A stretch of DNA of 64,000 nucleotides from Eumeta japonica (taxonomy: Eukaryota > Arthropoda > Insecta > Lepidoptera > Psychidae): NCBI GenBank assembly GCA_005406025.1, contig BGZK01000531.1, positions 304,755 to 368,754 on the forward strand, read 5' to 3'. Positions within the stretch are counted from its first letter, which is position 1. Each line of letters opens with the position of its first letter. The position numbers and the translations under genes are program-made. A model generated the notes under the pieces. That model searched no databases. It had not been told where the DNA came from and was given only the letters and a program-made list of their open reading frames with translations. Shown here piece after piece: positions 1-10,235 of the stretch.

Positions 1-289
1 ATTAGAAATGATACTTGAACTTGGCTTTATGGAGATAAATGACCATGTATTGAGCATGATATTTTCGTCCTTATTGTCAAGTCAGTTGGGCAAGAAAACA
101 GTTCTTGTCCTGCCGTTACACGTTCTTAGACGAGCACATTAGGTCTTGGGTTCTACCTATAATTTTTTAAACGCATAATACTTATTTTGAGAATACTCAG
201 TATTTACGCTAGTTCCTTTATTGTGTCTATACATAGTTGAATATAGTAGATCCGAAGCTTTATCTTGGTCGAGTAGATAGCGTTCCTCA
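1..289. other. AT-rich stretch, nothing recognised
   Basis: No coding signal, RNA gene or repeat that I recognise. Confidence 0.5.
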
Positions 290-530
290 TTAAGGCGGCG
301 GATGCAAGTGTGTCGGTCGGGGGCGGGGGCGGCGGGCGGCGGGCGGGGGCACCGGTCGGCCGTTGCACGCGTCGCATACATTAGCACCCCTCGCTCTGCG
401 CGCCCCGTTCGCGATACACGGCCCTAAAGCCGATCGATACTGCACCCTCGCTGGCGTTGCAAATCCGCTTGCATTTGCATAGCTCGAGGAGAGAGGAGTG
501 CTGATGACGCACACGCCGCTGCATTAATAT
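290..530. other. GC-rich, CpG-rich island
   Basis: This islet is markedly richer in G+C and CpG than the AT-rich flanks. It holds G/C runs around 325-360 and an octamer-like ATTTGCAT at 473-480. Open frames here use proline- and arginine-rich composition and look like GC-driven artefacts. A candidate regulatory or promoter-like island, with no transcript evidence. Confidence 0.35.
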
Positions 531-599
531 GGATGTGTGGTGATTAATCTTATGTTTGTTTTCATTATTTCTTAATCTTTGGGAGACAGAAGAAAGGAC

Positions 600-1850
600 G
601 ACATAAAATTTATGGTCGTAAAATTAATAAAACGGAATGTCAAATAATCGAATCCTAATATGTCAATGGCATGAGATCGTCTGGATCTATAGTTTACAAG
701 GCTGTACCACAGGGAACAATTTTGGGACCGTTTCTTTTTTTAGCTTACACAAATGATTTACCTAGCTTTGTTAAGGATATTCATGAGATAGTACTGTTTG
801 CAGATGATATTTCTATGTTATCAAAGTTAGAAGACAAGAGCCCACTTATGACGACGTGAACAATGCTATTTCTAAGGTAGAGAAAATATTTACTGTAAAT
901 AACCTAATTTTTAATGAAATGAAAACAAAATGTATTAGATTCTCACTTTCAAATGTAAGACATGGATCCGGAACTATATCAGTACGTAACAAAGAATTGG
1001 AGTTTTTTATTGCTACCGTGTTCTTGGGAATTACTTTAAATAATAGGCTTCAATGGAGTCCTCATATCAGTAAGTTGTCAAAGAGGCTTAGCTCTGCCGC
1101 CTTAGTCAAAAACATAAGAAATTGATCAGACATCGAAACTGCTAGTTTCGATTTTGGCTGTTTCTATATTTTGCGATGTCGTACGGCATCTTGCTCTGGG
1201 GAAACGCCGCGGATATTCATAGAATTTTGGTGCTGCAGAAGCGGGCCGTTACAAGCTCGGACCTGGTGCATCTTTTAGAAATAAGTTTAAAGAAATTAGA
1301 ATCTTAACTCTGGCATCTCAATTAATTTGTGACAATTTATTACATGTACAATAAAAAAAAAATAGAAATGTTTAAAATAAATAGTAGTCGACATAAACTC
1401 AATACCAAAAATAAAAATAAACTGATTTCATATGTTAATCGACTGTGCAAAATCACAAATTCATTTAGAGGGCTCTGTGTGCGCATATCCAATAAGGTCC
1501 CTGATAATACAATATTTACCCCTACATAAATTTAAGAGTGTTATTAAACGACCACTCAGTAAGAAAGGGTACAATTTCCATATAATTTTTGAATATTTAG
1601 AAGACAAATATCTATGGGCATAAGCGGCTCGACTTCTTACCGGATTGTTTCATTCTTAATGCTTTTGTATTTGTTTTGGCTATATATGGGCAAATTAGAA
1701 ACGAGTTACCTTTAAGTTTCTTGCTCGTTCTCCTTGAGGGAAAACTGCCTTCCGAACGAGCGGTTAAGTGTTGATTCGCAAAAAATTATGATGTATTACA
1801 AGTGTTATTTTATAACCTATGAAATAAAGATATTTTGAATTAGAATTTGA
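600..1850 (+). pseudogene. 5'-truncated non-LTR retrotransposon (LINE), RT domain and 3' UTR
   Basis: This is the C-terminal half of a LINE reverse transcriptase, broken by frameshifts and stops. From about 671 the frame reads VPQGTILGPFLF (RT region around motif B) followed by the catalytic FADD box (LFADDISML, near 795-825). A frameshift near 845-860 moves reading into the frame from 856 to 1125, which carries the FLGITLNNRLQWSPHI segment typical of the RT thumb. Further shifted frames give SYGILLWGNAADIHRI (about 1168-1220), FKEIRILTLASQ (about 1288-1325) and a last open piece ending at 1623. A 3' UTR follows with CTGCCTTCCGAACGAGCGG (about 1747-1765) and ends near AATAAAGATATTTTGAATT (about 1825-1845). 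The endonuclease and N-terminal RT are absent. I place it in the jockey/CR1-like group common in Lepidoptera; the clade is a family-level judgement. It is inactive. Confidence 0.85.
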
Positions 1851-2399
1851 TTACTAATAAATAGTATAAACGTAAAAATGTGTTTCCTAGTTTGCCTTTC
1901 TTTTACGCAGCAGTAGAGCGACTGATCGATTGTTTGTATAGAAATAGTTTATAAGTTTTACAAATGATATAAAAAGAGTGACAAATGCTGTTCATATTTC
2001 GGCAAAATACACAGTCTCTGTGAAATGACACTTATAACTACTTCTTTAACGGATAAATCGTTTTGAATAAAATTCGATCTGTGGATTGGTTTAATGGTAA
2101 AATGACCTGAAATGTGCTATTTGTCGCATTAATAGTACTTATTTCACAAAGGTATAACCGCAAGGCGTATAGGAAAAACAAGAAGGAAAAAATGTTTTGG
2201 ACCGTACACATGTAAGTAAGCGTCAATTCATCAAAATTACTACAAACTTTGGCAAATATATTATGTGACCATCAAAACAGGTTTCCACTTGAAACTGAGA
2301 CAGTGGTCACCATTATCACAGCGTTGGTCTTCCGTGACTTCTAGCCCTAAAGAAGGTACAATACTGATCAAGTCACATCGCAAGCATCAAAAGAGAACA
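1851..2399. other. AT-rich stretch, nothing recognised
   Basis: No gene or known repeat seen between the LINE 3' end and the family A repeat. Confidence 0.5.
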
Positions 2400-3170
2400 G
2401 TGAGAGTACAATAAAAAAAACTGGCCAAGAGCATGTTGGGCCATGCGGTTCCGAAGCCATTGTTACCCAGGAATGCACTACAGATGAAAAAAGTACTTTG
2501 TTACACTTTTTTCGTTTTCCGCGCAGAATAGTTATAAGCAATTTAGTCGCCTATAACTAGAAAAACAAGTAGTTATGGCGAATATCACTATTACACTAGT
2601 GTAAATTAAAGTGTATCAGCAAAAGAGCGTATTTTCATGGCACTTTTGTTCTTTGCTAAGAAGCGCAGTTTTTCTGCAATAACTTAAAAGTGGTATATCC
2701 GACCATTTTCAAAATCATTTTCTTTACTACTATGTATTTACCTTCTTTATTTTTTTTTCATATTTTTTGGACATAGAAACATTTGGTTTAGAAAATAGAG
2801 GGCGCGAGCACAATTTTTGCAACTTTCGGAGCGATTACTTTCGATATTATTCAGGGAATCGGATAAAATACTTGGAAACCTTAGTGTTTTTAAAAGAACT
2901 CTCCAAATATGTGCCACTCGTTGATATTTGCAAAAAAAAAAAAATAATTTCCAGCTTCTGTTACATTTATGGAGTGCTCCCGTAAAGATATTTATTTTTG
3001 TTATTTAACCATTAAACTAAGTGGCAGTTTATACAAGACACGTCATAAATTACGTTAATATATGTTTAGTAGTTTTTGAATAAAATGCCTGTGACATACA
3101 TACGGACGGACAGATATGACGAAACTATAAATGTTCCGTTTTTGCCATTTTAGATCGGAACCTTAAAAAT
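2400..3170 (+). repeat. Dispersed repeat family A, long copy
   Basis: The copy begins with GGCCAAGAGCATGTTGGGCC (about 2422-2441) and GGTTCCGAAG. It ends with the segment CGGACGGACAGATATGACG plus TTCCGTTTTTGCCATTTTAG and GGAACCTTAAAAA (about 3100-3170), a terminus I recognise as very common in lepidopteran genomes. The first 230 bp align by eye with 23288-23515: both have TTATAAGCAATTTA, TATAACTAGA and CACTA-AGTGTAAA-TAAAG blocks in the same order. No transposase or RT is visible. It may be a non-autonomous DNA element; the class is not determinable here. Confidence 0.7.
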
Positions 3171-4104
3171 CAGCCAATATACGTCCATAGGAATAGAAAT
3201 GTTACTTGAAACTAAATAATTACATATTGGTAAAATGTGGTATAGAATTACAAAAAAAAATATTTTAAAACACTTTTGACAACTCATTGCAAATGTTAAG
3301 GTCATTTTAGAAATTTCCCGATTTTGGAACGATCTATCACACAAAACTTGGTTATACATCCAATAAACAAATAAGATATATAAGACTTTTTCATGGAGGT
3401 GACAGATCTGAAATATTTAAAAGACGGCTGTACTTCGCTTCAGTACTACGTGAGATCGTAACGTAATTAGTACAGAATGCAGTAATTCTAAAATGTTGAT
3501 ATATCAAGCATATAGCGAAGAGAGTATGGCGATCAGAAAAACGGCACTTTTCATAAAAACATAGAAGTAGTTGGTTTTTTATAATACCGAAAATAAGGGT
3601 TGCTAAATGTAGACTACGACGCGAGGATATGTTCGCTATACGTTTATTGGTGCAGGGTGATATATGGGCTCGTCGTGGGAAAGGTAAACAAAAGTGGACA
3701 CATCGTTTCGTGCTGTCGTGTATAGTCTATTAGGACGTGCCAAAAGGCACATTCGAACCCTGTACCAAAATAATTTATTTTAGAAAGAACAATAGAATCA
3801 CAAGGTTGAATTCCAAGATCAGTGTCCAACTAGTAATATGAGAAATTTTAATATATGCTTATTAAAATCGAGCGATTCGTCTATCTGTGGGTTTAAGTTT
3901 CGAGTTTCGGTGACTCGAGTAAACGGAGAGCACAAAAGGTTTAATTTGGGATTGGGCATGGAAATTTATTGTATTTTTCGAGTTTTTGATTTAGCACTGT
4001 GAAAATTTGATTTCTTCGTATTTAAAGCTTATCTGTTTATTTCACATCGGTTGACTATGTGATTTAAATACCATTTTAATTTGCCCAAAGTTAGAGATGT
4101 TTAA
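3171..4104. other. AT-rich stretch, nothing recognised
   Basis: Only short chance open frames. No repeat that I can name. Confidence 0.45.
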
Positions 4105-4148
4105 TTAGGTCCAGAATCGAGAGTGGAATCGAAATCGGAATAGAGAGC

Positions 4149-4203
4149 TGAATTGGGATCGGGAACGGAATGGTGACCTCTCACCATTCCGTTTCCGAAT
4201 TCA
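4149..4203. repeat. Hairpin, 13 bp perfect core, 4-nt loop CCTC
   Basis: AACGGAATGGTGA (4164-4176) is exactly complementary to 4181-4193 with loop CCTC (4177-4180). Pairing continues outward with one G-T wobble to 4159/4198. With a bulge of about 5 nt the arms reach TGAATT (4149) and GAATTCA (to 4203). Confidence 0.9.
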
Positions 4204-4219
4204 CCAACCCTGGGCTTCT

Positions 4220-4263
4220 TCCGAATTCCAAACATGGTGCCTACACCGTGTTTGGAATTCGGA
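4220..4263. repeat. Hairpin, 20 bp arms, 4-nt loop CCTA
   Basis: The left arm 4220-4239 (TCCGAATTCCAAACATGGTG) pairs with 4244-4263 at all 20 positions, one of them a G-T wobble. The loop is CCTA (4240-4243). It lies 26 bp from the preceding hairpin. Confidence 0.92.
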
Positions 4264-4450
4264 TTCAGAACAGGGCCAAGGTTGGAAATGAGAATGTTAC
4301 CGAAATCGGAACGGATCATGAAAAAGGAACTTAAACGGAACACAGAACCGAGATCAAGATCATGTTGGAAAATGAAAGCTCTTCATATAAAAGGTGAAGG
4401 TATTCATTCTAAATCCACACGGGTGGTACCCGAGTTTAAATTTAATGAAT

Positions 4451-4844
4451 AATATATATCTGGAGCTCATTTATTCCATTTAATTTTAAATAAAAAACGA
4501 GGTGCCACTGCAATTTACGTAAAAAGAGTTAATCACAACGATGAGTTTATGGGTTGTTATTTATTTGTGATACTATAGATTAGTACTAAACTAAACTTTA
4601 TAGGAAAAAAATACTAGTCATTCAAAAAAATTATGGAAGGATACTATTCGCCCCGCGTAATGAAAACAGTAAACACATGCATGCATTTCACCAACTCTCA
4701 CATACAGTTGTCGGACGAAAACCTACAGCACTAAAATAACAACAAAAGTAAGAAAACCATGGAACGAAGTCTATTAAAAAATATAAAATACATAAAATAA
4801 GAAGTGAATTAATAATACAAAAAAAAGACAAAAATAATTGATGT
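4451..4844. other. AT-rich stretch, nothing recognised
   Basis: No supported feature. Confidence 0.45.
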
Positions 4845-5148
4845 CCTATATTACAGTCGAATGTAAAAATGACAGTGAGTCGGCCGTGTCGCAAGATACA
4901 GCGACGAGCGACATTACAAGCGACGAGATGCAAATGCAAACGGGTAATGCGAAGGTAAAAGGTAAACGAAAAGCACGACCTTCGAAACGATGAAGCGACT
5001 GCATCATGACTGCAGCAGGAGAAGAGTGGATCGAACGAGCTAAATGCGGAGAAAACTGGATCAAACTGGAGAAGGCCTATACCAAAATGGTGTATGCCTG
5101 CTCCCATACAGGAACCCCTTCCAATCCCAGAAAAAAAATTCAGTCGAA
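4845..5148 (+). pseudogene. LINE-like ORF, C-terminal remnant
   Basis: One frame runs through lysine/arginine-rich sequence KGKRKARPSKR, a stop at a position where the family usually has Trp, then SDCIMTAAGEEWIERAK, CGENWIKLEKAYTKMVYA and a terminal stop at about 5146-5148. The pattern RPSKR(W)SD followed by a W-containing helix and LEKAYT is the usual C-terminal end of RTE-like non-LTR ORFs. The serine/aspartate/threonine-rich stretch upstream (about 4857-4940) is not a part I recognise. The long minus-strand frame across 4688-5107 is antisense to this remnant and not a gene. It is inactive. Confidence 0.5.
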
Positions 5149-5190
5149 TTGAGAGCCTCCTCCTTTTTTTTGAAGTCGGTAAAAAATATA
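5120..5190 (-). repeat. Terminus of a common lepidopteran repeat (ACCGACTTCAAAAAA type)
   Basis: Read on the minus strand this gives ACCGACTTCAAAAAAAAGG, then AGGAGGCTCTCAATTCG. I recognise this terminal motif from many lepidopteran genomes. A plus-strand copy of the same motif starts at 29306. It directly adjoins or overlaps the end of the LINE-like remnant. Confidence 0.6.
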
Positions 5191-6031
5191 CCTATACTAG
5201 GTGAAATAAACAGACAACAATAAAGAAAGACATAGTTTAGAAATACATATAGAGTAAAATAATAAGTGTTTCATGTATATTAATACTTACATGTAATACT
5301 TAGGTGATGGCAAGTAAAAAGGTTTTATTATTATTATTTATTTTTACCGAAATTTTGGGTATTTTTAAGTTATCGTGTATGACGTTTTCTGAATAATGAA
5401 ATATCTTTTTCTCATTAATCTATGGTGATTTTAACTAAAGAAATATTTATTAAAATATATTGAAACGTTCAGTTTTATACAAAAGTGAAAATTCAATGTA
5501 AATATCAAAGGAAAATTATAAGGTTTTGTTAAGCGGTCCGGAGATAGAGACGGAGATCGGTTCCAGTTATCAAACTTTCAAATTCAGAGTTGTAATGACA
5601 AAGAATTATGTATAATATTTATACAGTACTAATGCAAAACCAACAGTTAACAGAGAATCCAGAGAAACATTATTTTAACACAATCGTAATGCTGCGTTTG
5701 CGCATTTGGCCCGGCCGATTATGGGTAAATTTTGTTAATGGCCATATAATTTTTTAGACAATGATTTGTACGTCAAACGCAATTGAATATCTTTTATCTC
5801 TAAATCAAAAGAATAAAAACCCCACTACATACTAAATTTCGCTAAAAGATGGGGCATGACAATAGAACTGTATGTTTTTGATGAAACAAGTCATCTTAGT
5901 TTTATAAATTGTATATTTCTAATATTTGGTGCATCCACAAAGGGCAAGAAGTTTGATATAATCCAGCAATTATAACGAAGATTATATTCCGACTAAATAT
6001 ATAATTAATCAAACAAGTATTTTTTTTCGTA
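5191..6031. other. AT-rich stretch, nothing recognised
   Basis: No coding or repeat signal that I can support. Confidence 0.45.
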
Positions 6032-6345
6032 GCATTTTCGATGAGCAAACGAGCATACGAGTCACCAGGCAGTAGGTGGTCAACGCCGCCCATGGATATT
6101 CATAATCACACAGGAGTTATTAATGCGTCACCAGTCTCTAACGTAGGAACAGAATATCTGATGAAGGGGGAATGGGTTTATGGAGAAGGATTGGGGTGGT
6201 GGAGCCAGCCATCGGAACTCTCACTCACCGGACGAAAAGCAAAAGCGGATGCTGTTAATTCACGTCTGTATTTTGTGAAAGTGTGGTACCTCACCGGCCG
6301 AGCGAGCCCATTTCGTGCTACAGCCAAGTTATGTCCAAAGGAAAT
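6032..6345 (+). repeat. Dispersed repeat family C, copy 1
   Basis: It contains GAGCAAACGAGCATACGAGT (6041-6060), GCCGCCCATGGATATTCATA, GAACTCTCACTCACCGGACG (about 6216-6235), CACGTCTGTATTTTGTGAAA and GGTACCTCACCGGCCGAGCG. The same ordered blocks occur at 15.24-15.56 kb and 48.07-48.37 kb. A 135-codon open frame spans it, but that frame is not conserved in the other two copies, so it is a chance frame through the repeat. The element class is unclear. Confidence 0.75.
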
Positions 6346-8334
6346 AGTTGCTTCAGTATTTGTTAATTTTTTATCGGTAAACTGTATAAACAATCTAACT
6401 TATGTAATGGTAAAACGTCAAAAATACGCAACAATGGCGCACCGATAGGAGGCGTAGTAGGTAATCGTGTTGCCTCTTCCAAACCTCCTCCCAGTTAAAT
6501 AAAAGGGATTTAGCACGGAGTGAGGGCGGAGGAGGGGGTATAGGAGGATCGCATTCCGCTGCCCGGCCGATATTATACGGGCGTAGTTAGCGCGCACTGA
6601 TATTAAGAATTCCACAGCCACAGAGCAATGAAAAGTACAGATACTGAAAATCTTTAGCTTATATGCCCTAAACCGCATTTTCATCTAACTAAGACAGTCT
6701 ACACTCTGAATTCTATTTCATTGAGACTCACTAGTAGAGAAGAATAATAGTTTGAACTAATAAATTATTGGAACGTTGATTTTTGTAGACTGATATTCAA
6801 AAAATTGTGTACTACGAGAAATCGGAATCGATCCGTGACATCGCTGAACAGATATAGCAAATAGAAAATATTTATTTGAATGTGTAACGTCACCGGTAAC
6901 AAATACTTATAAGTATGCAATATAATTATTTTTTAGGTACATGACGTGAGTAACAGTCGACCAAGCACGTTTCGGGCCAAGCACAACGTAACATCAAATA
7001 TATGCGTACCTAAATATTTGTCAGATTTTACTGAGTTGTAGGTGTACACACGGCTGATGAGTGTACTTTGCACACATAGTTTTTGAACCGAGCACCTTGA
7101 TGAATGCTCTGTGGACTGCGGCGCTAGTGTTTGTCCAATAGCCAAGCGAATGCATGCAAATTGCTTATCATAATCTATCTTGAATCCAAATTGATATGAT
7201 CATTAATGATTTAACTGCTTGTAGTTGCCTTCAGCTCGTGGGCGTGACTCAATCGAAAATGATGTTTATAGTTTTTGTAGGTTTTTCGTATTAGGCGTTT
7301 CTTGATACATTTCTTCGAATTTTCAGTCCACTGGTGCAATAGTTAGAAGTAAAGGACATGCAACTCATCGAAAAAGATTATTTTCAAGCGAGTTATTCAG
7401 TAAATTGGACCCTAATTTGGAAACACACTTGATTTTTTTCTTTAATTTCGCTTTAGAGAAACGACTTAATTCATAGGTAGGAGCATAAATTTTAACTCAC
7501 TAACGACATTATATTTATTACGGGTAATAAGTAGGGGATTTTGTTGTATGCTATCTTTATTTGATAGGCATTAAATGATGTATCACAAAATGAGTATTTG
7601 TCTATATGATTTTATATATAATATGTTATCTCTATATTAATAAGAACTCCATATAAATGAAAATATTGTTTTTTATTACTCATTGTATTTTATGGTGTAC
7701 CAGATGAAAACATCAAATCGTTAGATTATCCATTTTTGTTCTTAAATTTCCATATATTTGTTTTATTTACGTTTAATCAGCTCCCACGTATTGAATGTTG
7801 CCTCTGTATACAATGTGTGCTCTACCTCTGAGATTGAAGCTGTGTGCCACAAAGTTGATAATTGAAAAATCTTTCCGCCTTCTTAACGCGAGTGGCCCCT
7901 CCCCCCGCGCACCTCAGCGCTCAGCGCTACGCCATTGTCTAATTGGTTAGAACCAACAATTCAGCGATTCGTAGCAGATCGAATTTTGTTATCCTGCACA
8001 ACTTGAGGTATTATATCAAGTCTTCATTTTCATGTTTTCCGTATTCCAAGATTAGAAAATACACTTAAATATATATATATATATATATGTTTAGGTACAT
8101 TTATTACATGCTACTAAAGTGATATCCGATTACCGTCAGTCGTTAGTAAATGTCTCTTCGATGTCTATTTGGCTCATTTTCAAATAATTCACTGCATATA
8201 AAATAATTCACAAAAACTTATACAAGAACACAGACAATCGGAGTAGAAGAAGTTGTATATAATGTATATGTGTTTACTGTAACTGAATTCTCAAACGATG
8301 ATATATTGCAATAGTTATAACACTTTTCTTAAGA
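6346..8334. other. Intergenic, no gene recognised
   Basis: Mostly AT-rich. A purine-rich patch (about 6515-6545), a small C-rich islet (7895-7935) and an (AT) run at 8070-8087 are the only distinctive features. Confidence 0.45.
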
Positions 8335-8420
8335 GTTGCACGGCCCTCGCGGGGGGCCGGAGCGTGGGGCGGGCGGCGGCGTGGGGCCGGCGGATTAGCG
8401 TCGTTAGGCGGCGCGGGTAA
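8335..8420. other. Short GC-rich islet
   Basis: About 85 bp of CpG-rich sequence (8338-8412) inside AT-rich DNA. No coding support. Confidence 0.3.
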
Positions 8421-9089
8421 CAATCGCCGACCTTTTTAACGTTATTGCACAATATATGCTTTGAATTAAAAAGCCTTAGTTGGTTTTGAAATATCGCTGT
8501 GAGTTCTCTCAAAAGGTTTTTTGATGGTGGTAATACCTGAAAAGAATAAAATTGGCGAAATTTTGAAACGAGTCATTTTTCATTTTTGTATCAATGAAAA
8601 TTTATGCGTTGTCATTGACCGGTATCCGCGCAGATAGGGACATCAATTATTTCAGTATTTAGCAACAGCTTTCACTTACCTGTATGAATGTATGGAGGCG
8701 CTTGAAGTACAATATTTTCTGTCGAAATTGTCTGTTATTCGTTCATTTAATATTTTAGTCAATCTTAGTAATGCATAAAAGAAAAACGCAACACATCTTC
8801 TGTCTCGGAACAATTAAGTGGCGAGTAGCGTGCACGTAACGTATCCGAAATCAGATGTAGAAGTTAATAGTCTTTATTCCAATATGAAATTTGAAAAAGG
8901 TTTTTTCATAATTATGTAGTAGCTATAGCCTGAATGAAGAGATTCAAAGTGATATCAAATTTAAAACACATCTATCGGTGGGAGCGAACACGTCATGAGC
9001 CGGCCCAGGGACACGTGTCGTTACTGCGGGCGCGCAGCCCCCTCCCCAACTAGATAGGGATTCAGCTCTTTATTTCTTTATTTATGAAA
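8421..9089. other. AT-rich stretch, nothing recognised
   Basis: No gene or repeat seen. A C/G-rich patch lies at 8998-9050. Confidence 0.4.
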
Positions 9090-9300
9090 TAAAAATGAAA
9101 ACATTTGCGGAGCGCCCTGACGAATGGCGGCCGGCGTCCTCCCGCCCCACGCCGCTCGCCGCCCGCCGCCCGCCCCGGCGGCTTTTGTTTAAACGCGGCG
9201 GCGCCTCCACCCGCCCAAACCCGTTCCGCGCCCGTCCGCGCCCGTCCGCGGCCGCCCGTTATTGCCCTCATTTGATTACTACACCTCGCACGCGAGAGGG
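9090..9300. other. GC-rich, CpG-rich island with ATGGCGGC
   Basis: The sequence from 9105 to 9260 is dominated by CG, CCG and CGCCC. It contains ATGGCGGCC at 9124-9132, a match to the YY1/Pho-type core. A short direct duplication CGCGCCCGTCCG occurs at about 9226-9250. Open frames on both strands are composition artefacts. Confidence 0.35.
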
Positions 9301-9494
9301 TTTCCCGCTCAATATCTCTTAATGTAAATAGTTATCAGCGATCTATAATTCTTTTACTTTCCGAAGATCTATGGAAATTGAATACATAAAGTATATGAGT
9401 TTAGATGGTATTCTATTAACGAATATGATAAACATGATGTTGAACATATTTAACGAATAAATTCGAGGAGACATGCTATACACACATCAAGTAC

Positions 9495-10235
9495 CACATT
9501 TTTGGAACGAAGTTCCTTACGGCGGGCTTGGAGGAGACAGATATTTTGCTGCGCGACCGAAATGAAAAAAATGTGATAGTAAAACCGTAAGAAAAAGTCC
9601 GTGGAATAAAACCGTTAAATGAGACGTGCGCAGGCGCGACAGTCGTATACACAAGCGAGTAGTGTATAATACCTTTCTCTTTCTCCCTCTTTCTTTTCGT
9701 TCTCTCATCCCTTCTCTCTATTACCACTCCACCCCGCCAATGCATAGTATATACTCATGAATTCATGGACAAGCACGTGGCTAATATTCACATTATAGAT
9801 ACATTTTACTCGTGAGTAGTCACGTTTATTTTCATATAATTTCAAATCGTCAAAACAATAATAAATATAGTAACAATGGCAAGTGAACTAACAAGTGACT
9901 TGAATGCAATTGACAGTGATAATAGTGGGAAATTATTCTATTTCTATGTAATTTTGTGTTCTCAAACAAAAATAAAGAGACATATTTTGTTATTTTAGTT
10001 GATAATTTGAATAACGATTTTTTTTTATTTTACGTAATTTATTTTATTTCCTAAAATACTGAATTTCCTAAATACTTTCCTGTACTTAAATAAAAACTAA
10101 TCAGCAAAATTTAAGAGAAAAATCAAGAAAACCTACATAAAATTGAGCACAATTTTTTTTTGCAAATTGTGTCGATTCTACATTAGCCGAAGGAACTTCG
10201 TTCCTACCTGGTGTCCCACGACACCACTCGTTTTT
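9495..10235. mobile_element. Putative repeat element bounded by inverted GGAAC/GTTCC blocks
   Basis: GGAACGAAGTTCCTT (9511-9525) and its exact reverse complement AAGGAACTTCGTTCC (10190-10204) face each other about 680 bp apart. The right block continues into ACCTGGTGTCCCACGACACC (10206-10225), which I recall as a recurrent lepidopteran repeat segment. A pyrimidine-rich stretch (9669-9727) and a 40-codon frame (9876-9998, starting MASELTSDLNAIDSDNSGK in AACAATGG context) lie between. The block is itself near-palindromic, so the pairing of ends is not secure. One element or two fragments are both possible. Confidence 0.35.
10191..10226. repeat. Two tandem short hairpins
   Basis: AGGAAC (10191-10196) pairs with GTTCCT (10200-10205), loop TTC. 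TGGTGTC (10209-10215) pairs with GACACCA (10220-10226), loop CCAC. Confidence 0.8.

Larger units (their letters stand above)
4105..4450 (+). repeat. Dispersed repeat family B, copy 1 (GGAATC-period tract)
   Basis: The body is a degenerate roughly 6-bp-period G/A-rich tract (GGAATCGAAATCGG, GGGATCGGGAACGG and similar). The tail reads ATATAAAAGGTGAAGG, TATTCATTCT and CCACACGGGTGGTACCCG. The same order of tract and tail (TATAAAA, GAAxGAATTCATT, CCACGxGGGTGGT) recurs in copies near 27.6, 36.7 and 57.5 kb, all on the same strand. This copy uniquely contains two strong hairpins (4149-4203 and 4220-4263). The 72- and 80-codon frames over it are repeat artefacts. Confidence 0.7.

Noticed and set aside
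4688..5107. 139-codon minus-strand frame
   Set aside because: Antisense to a LINE C-terminal remnant; Phe/Cys/Ser-rich composition, no domain.
6041..6448. 135-codon open frame
   Set aside because: Lies on family C repeat; the frame is not shared by the copies at 15.2 and 48.1 kb.
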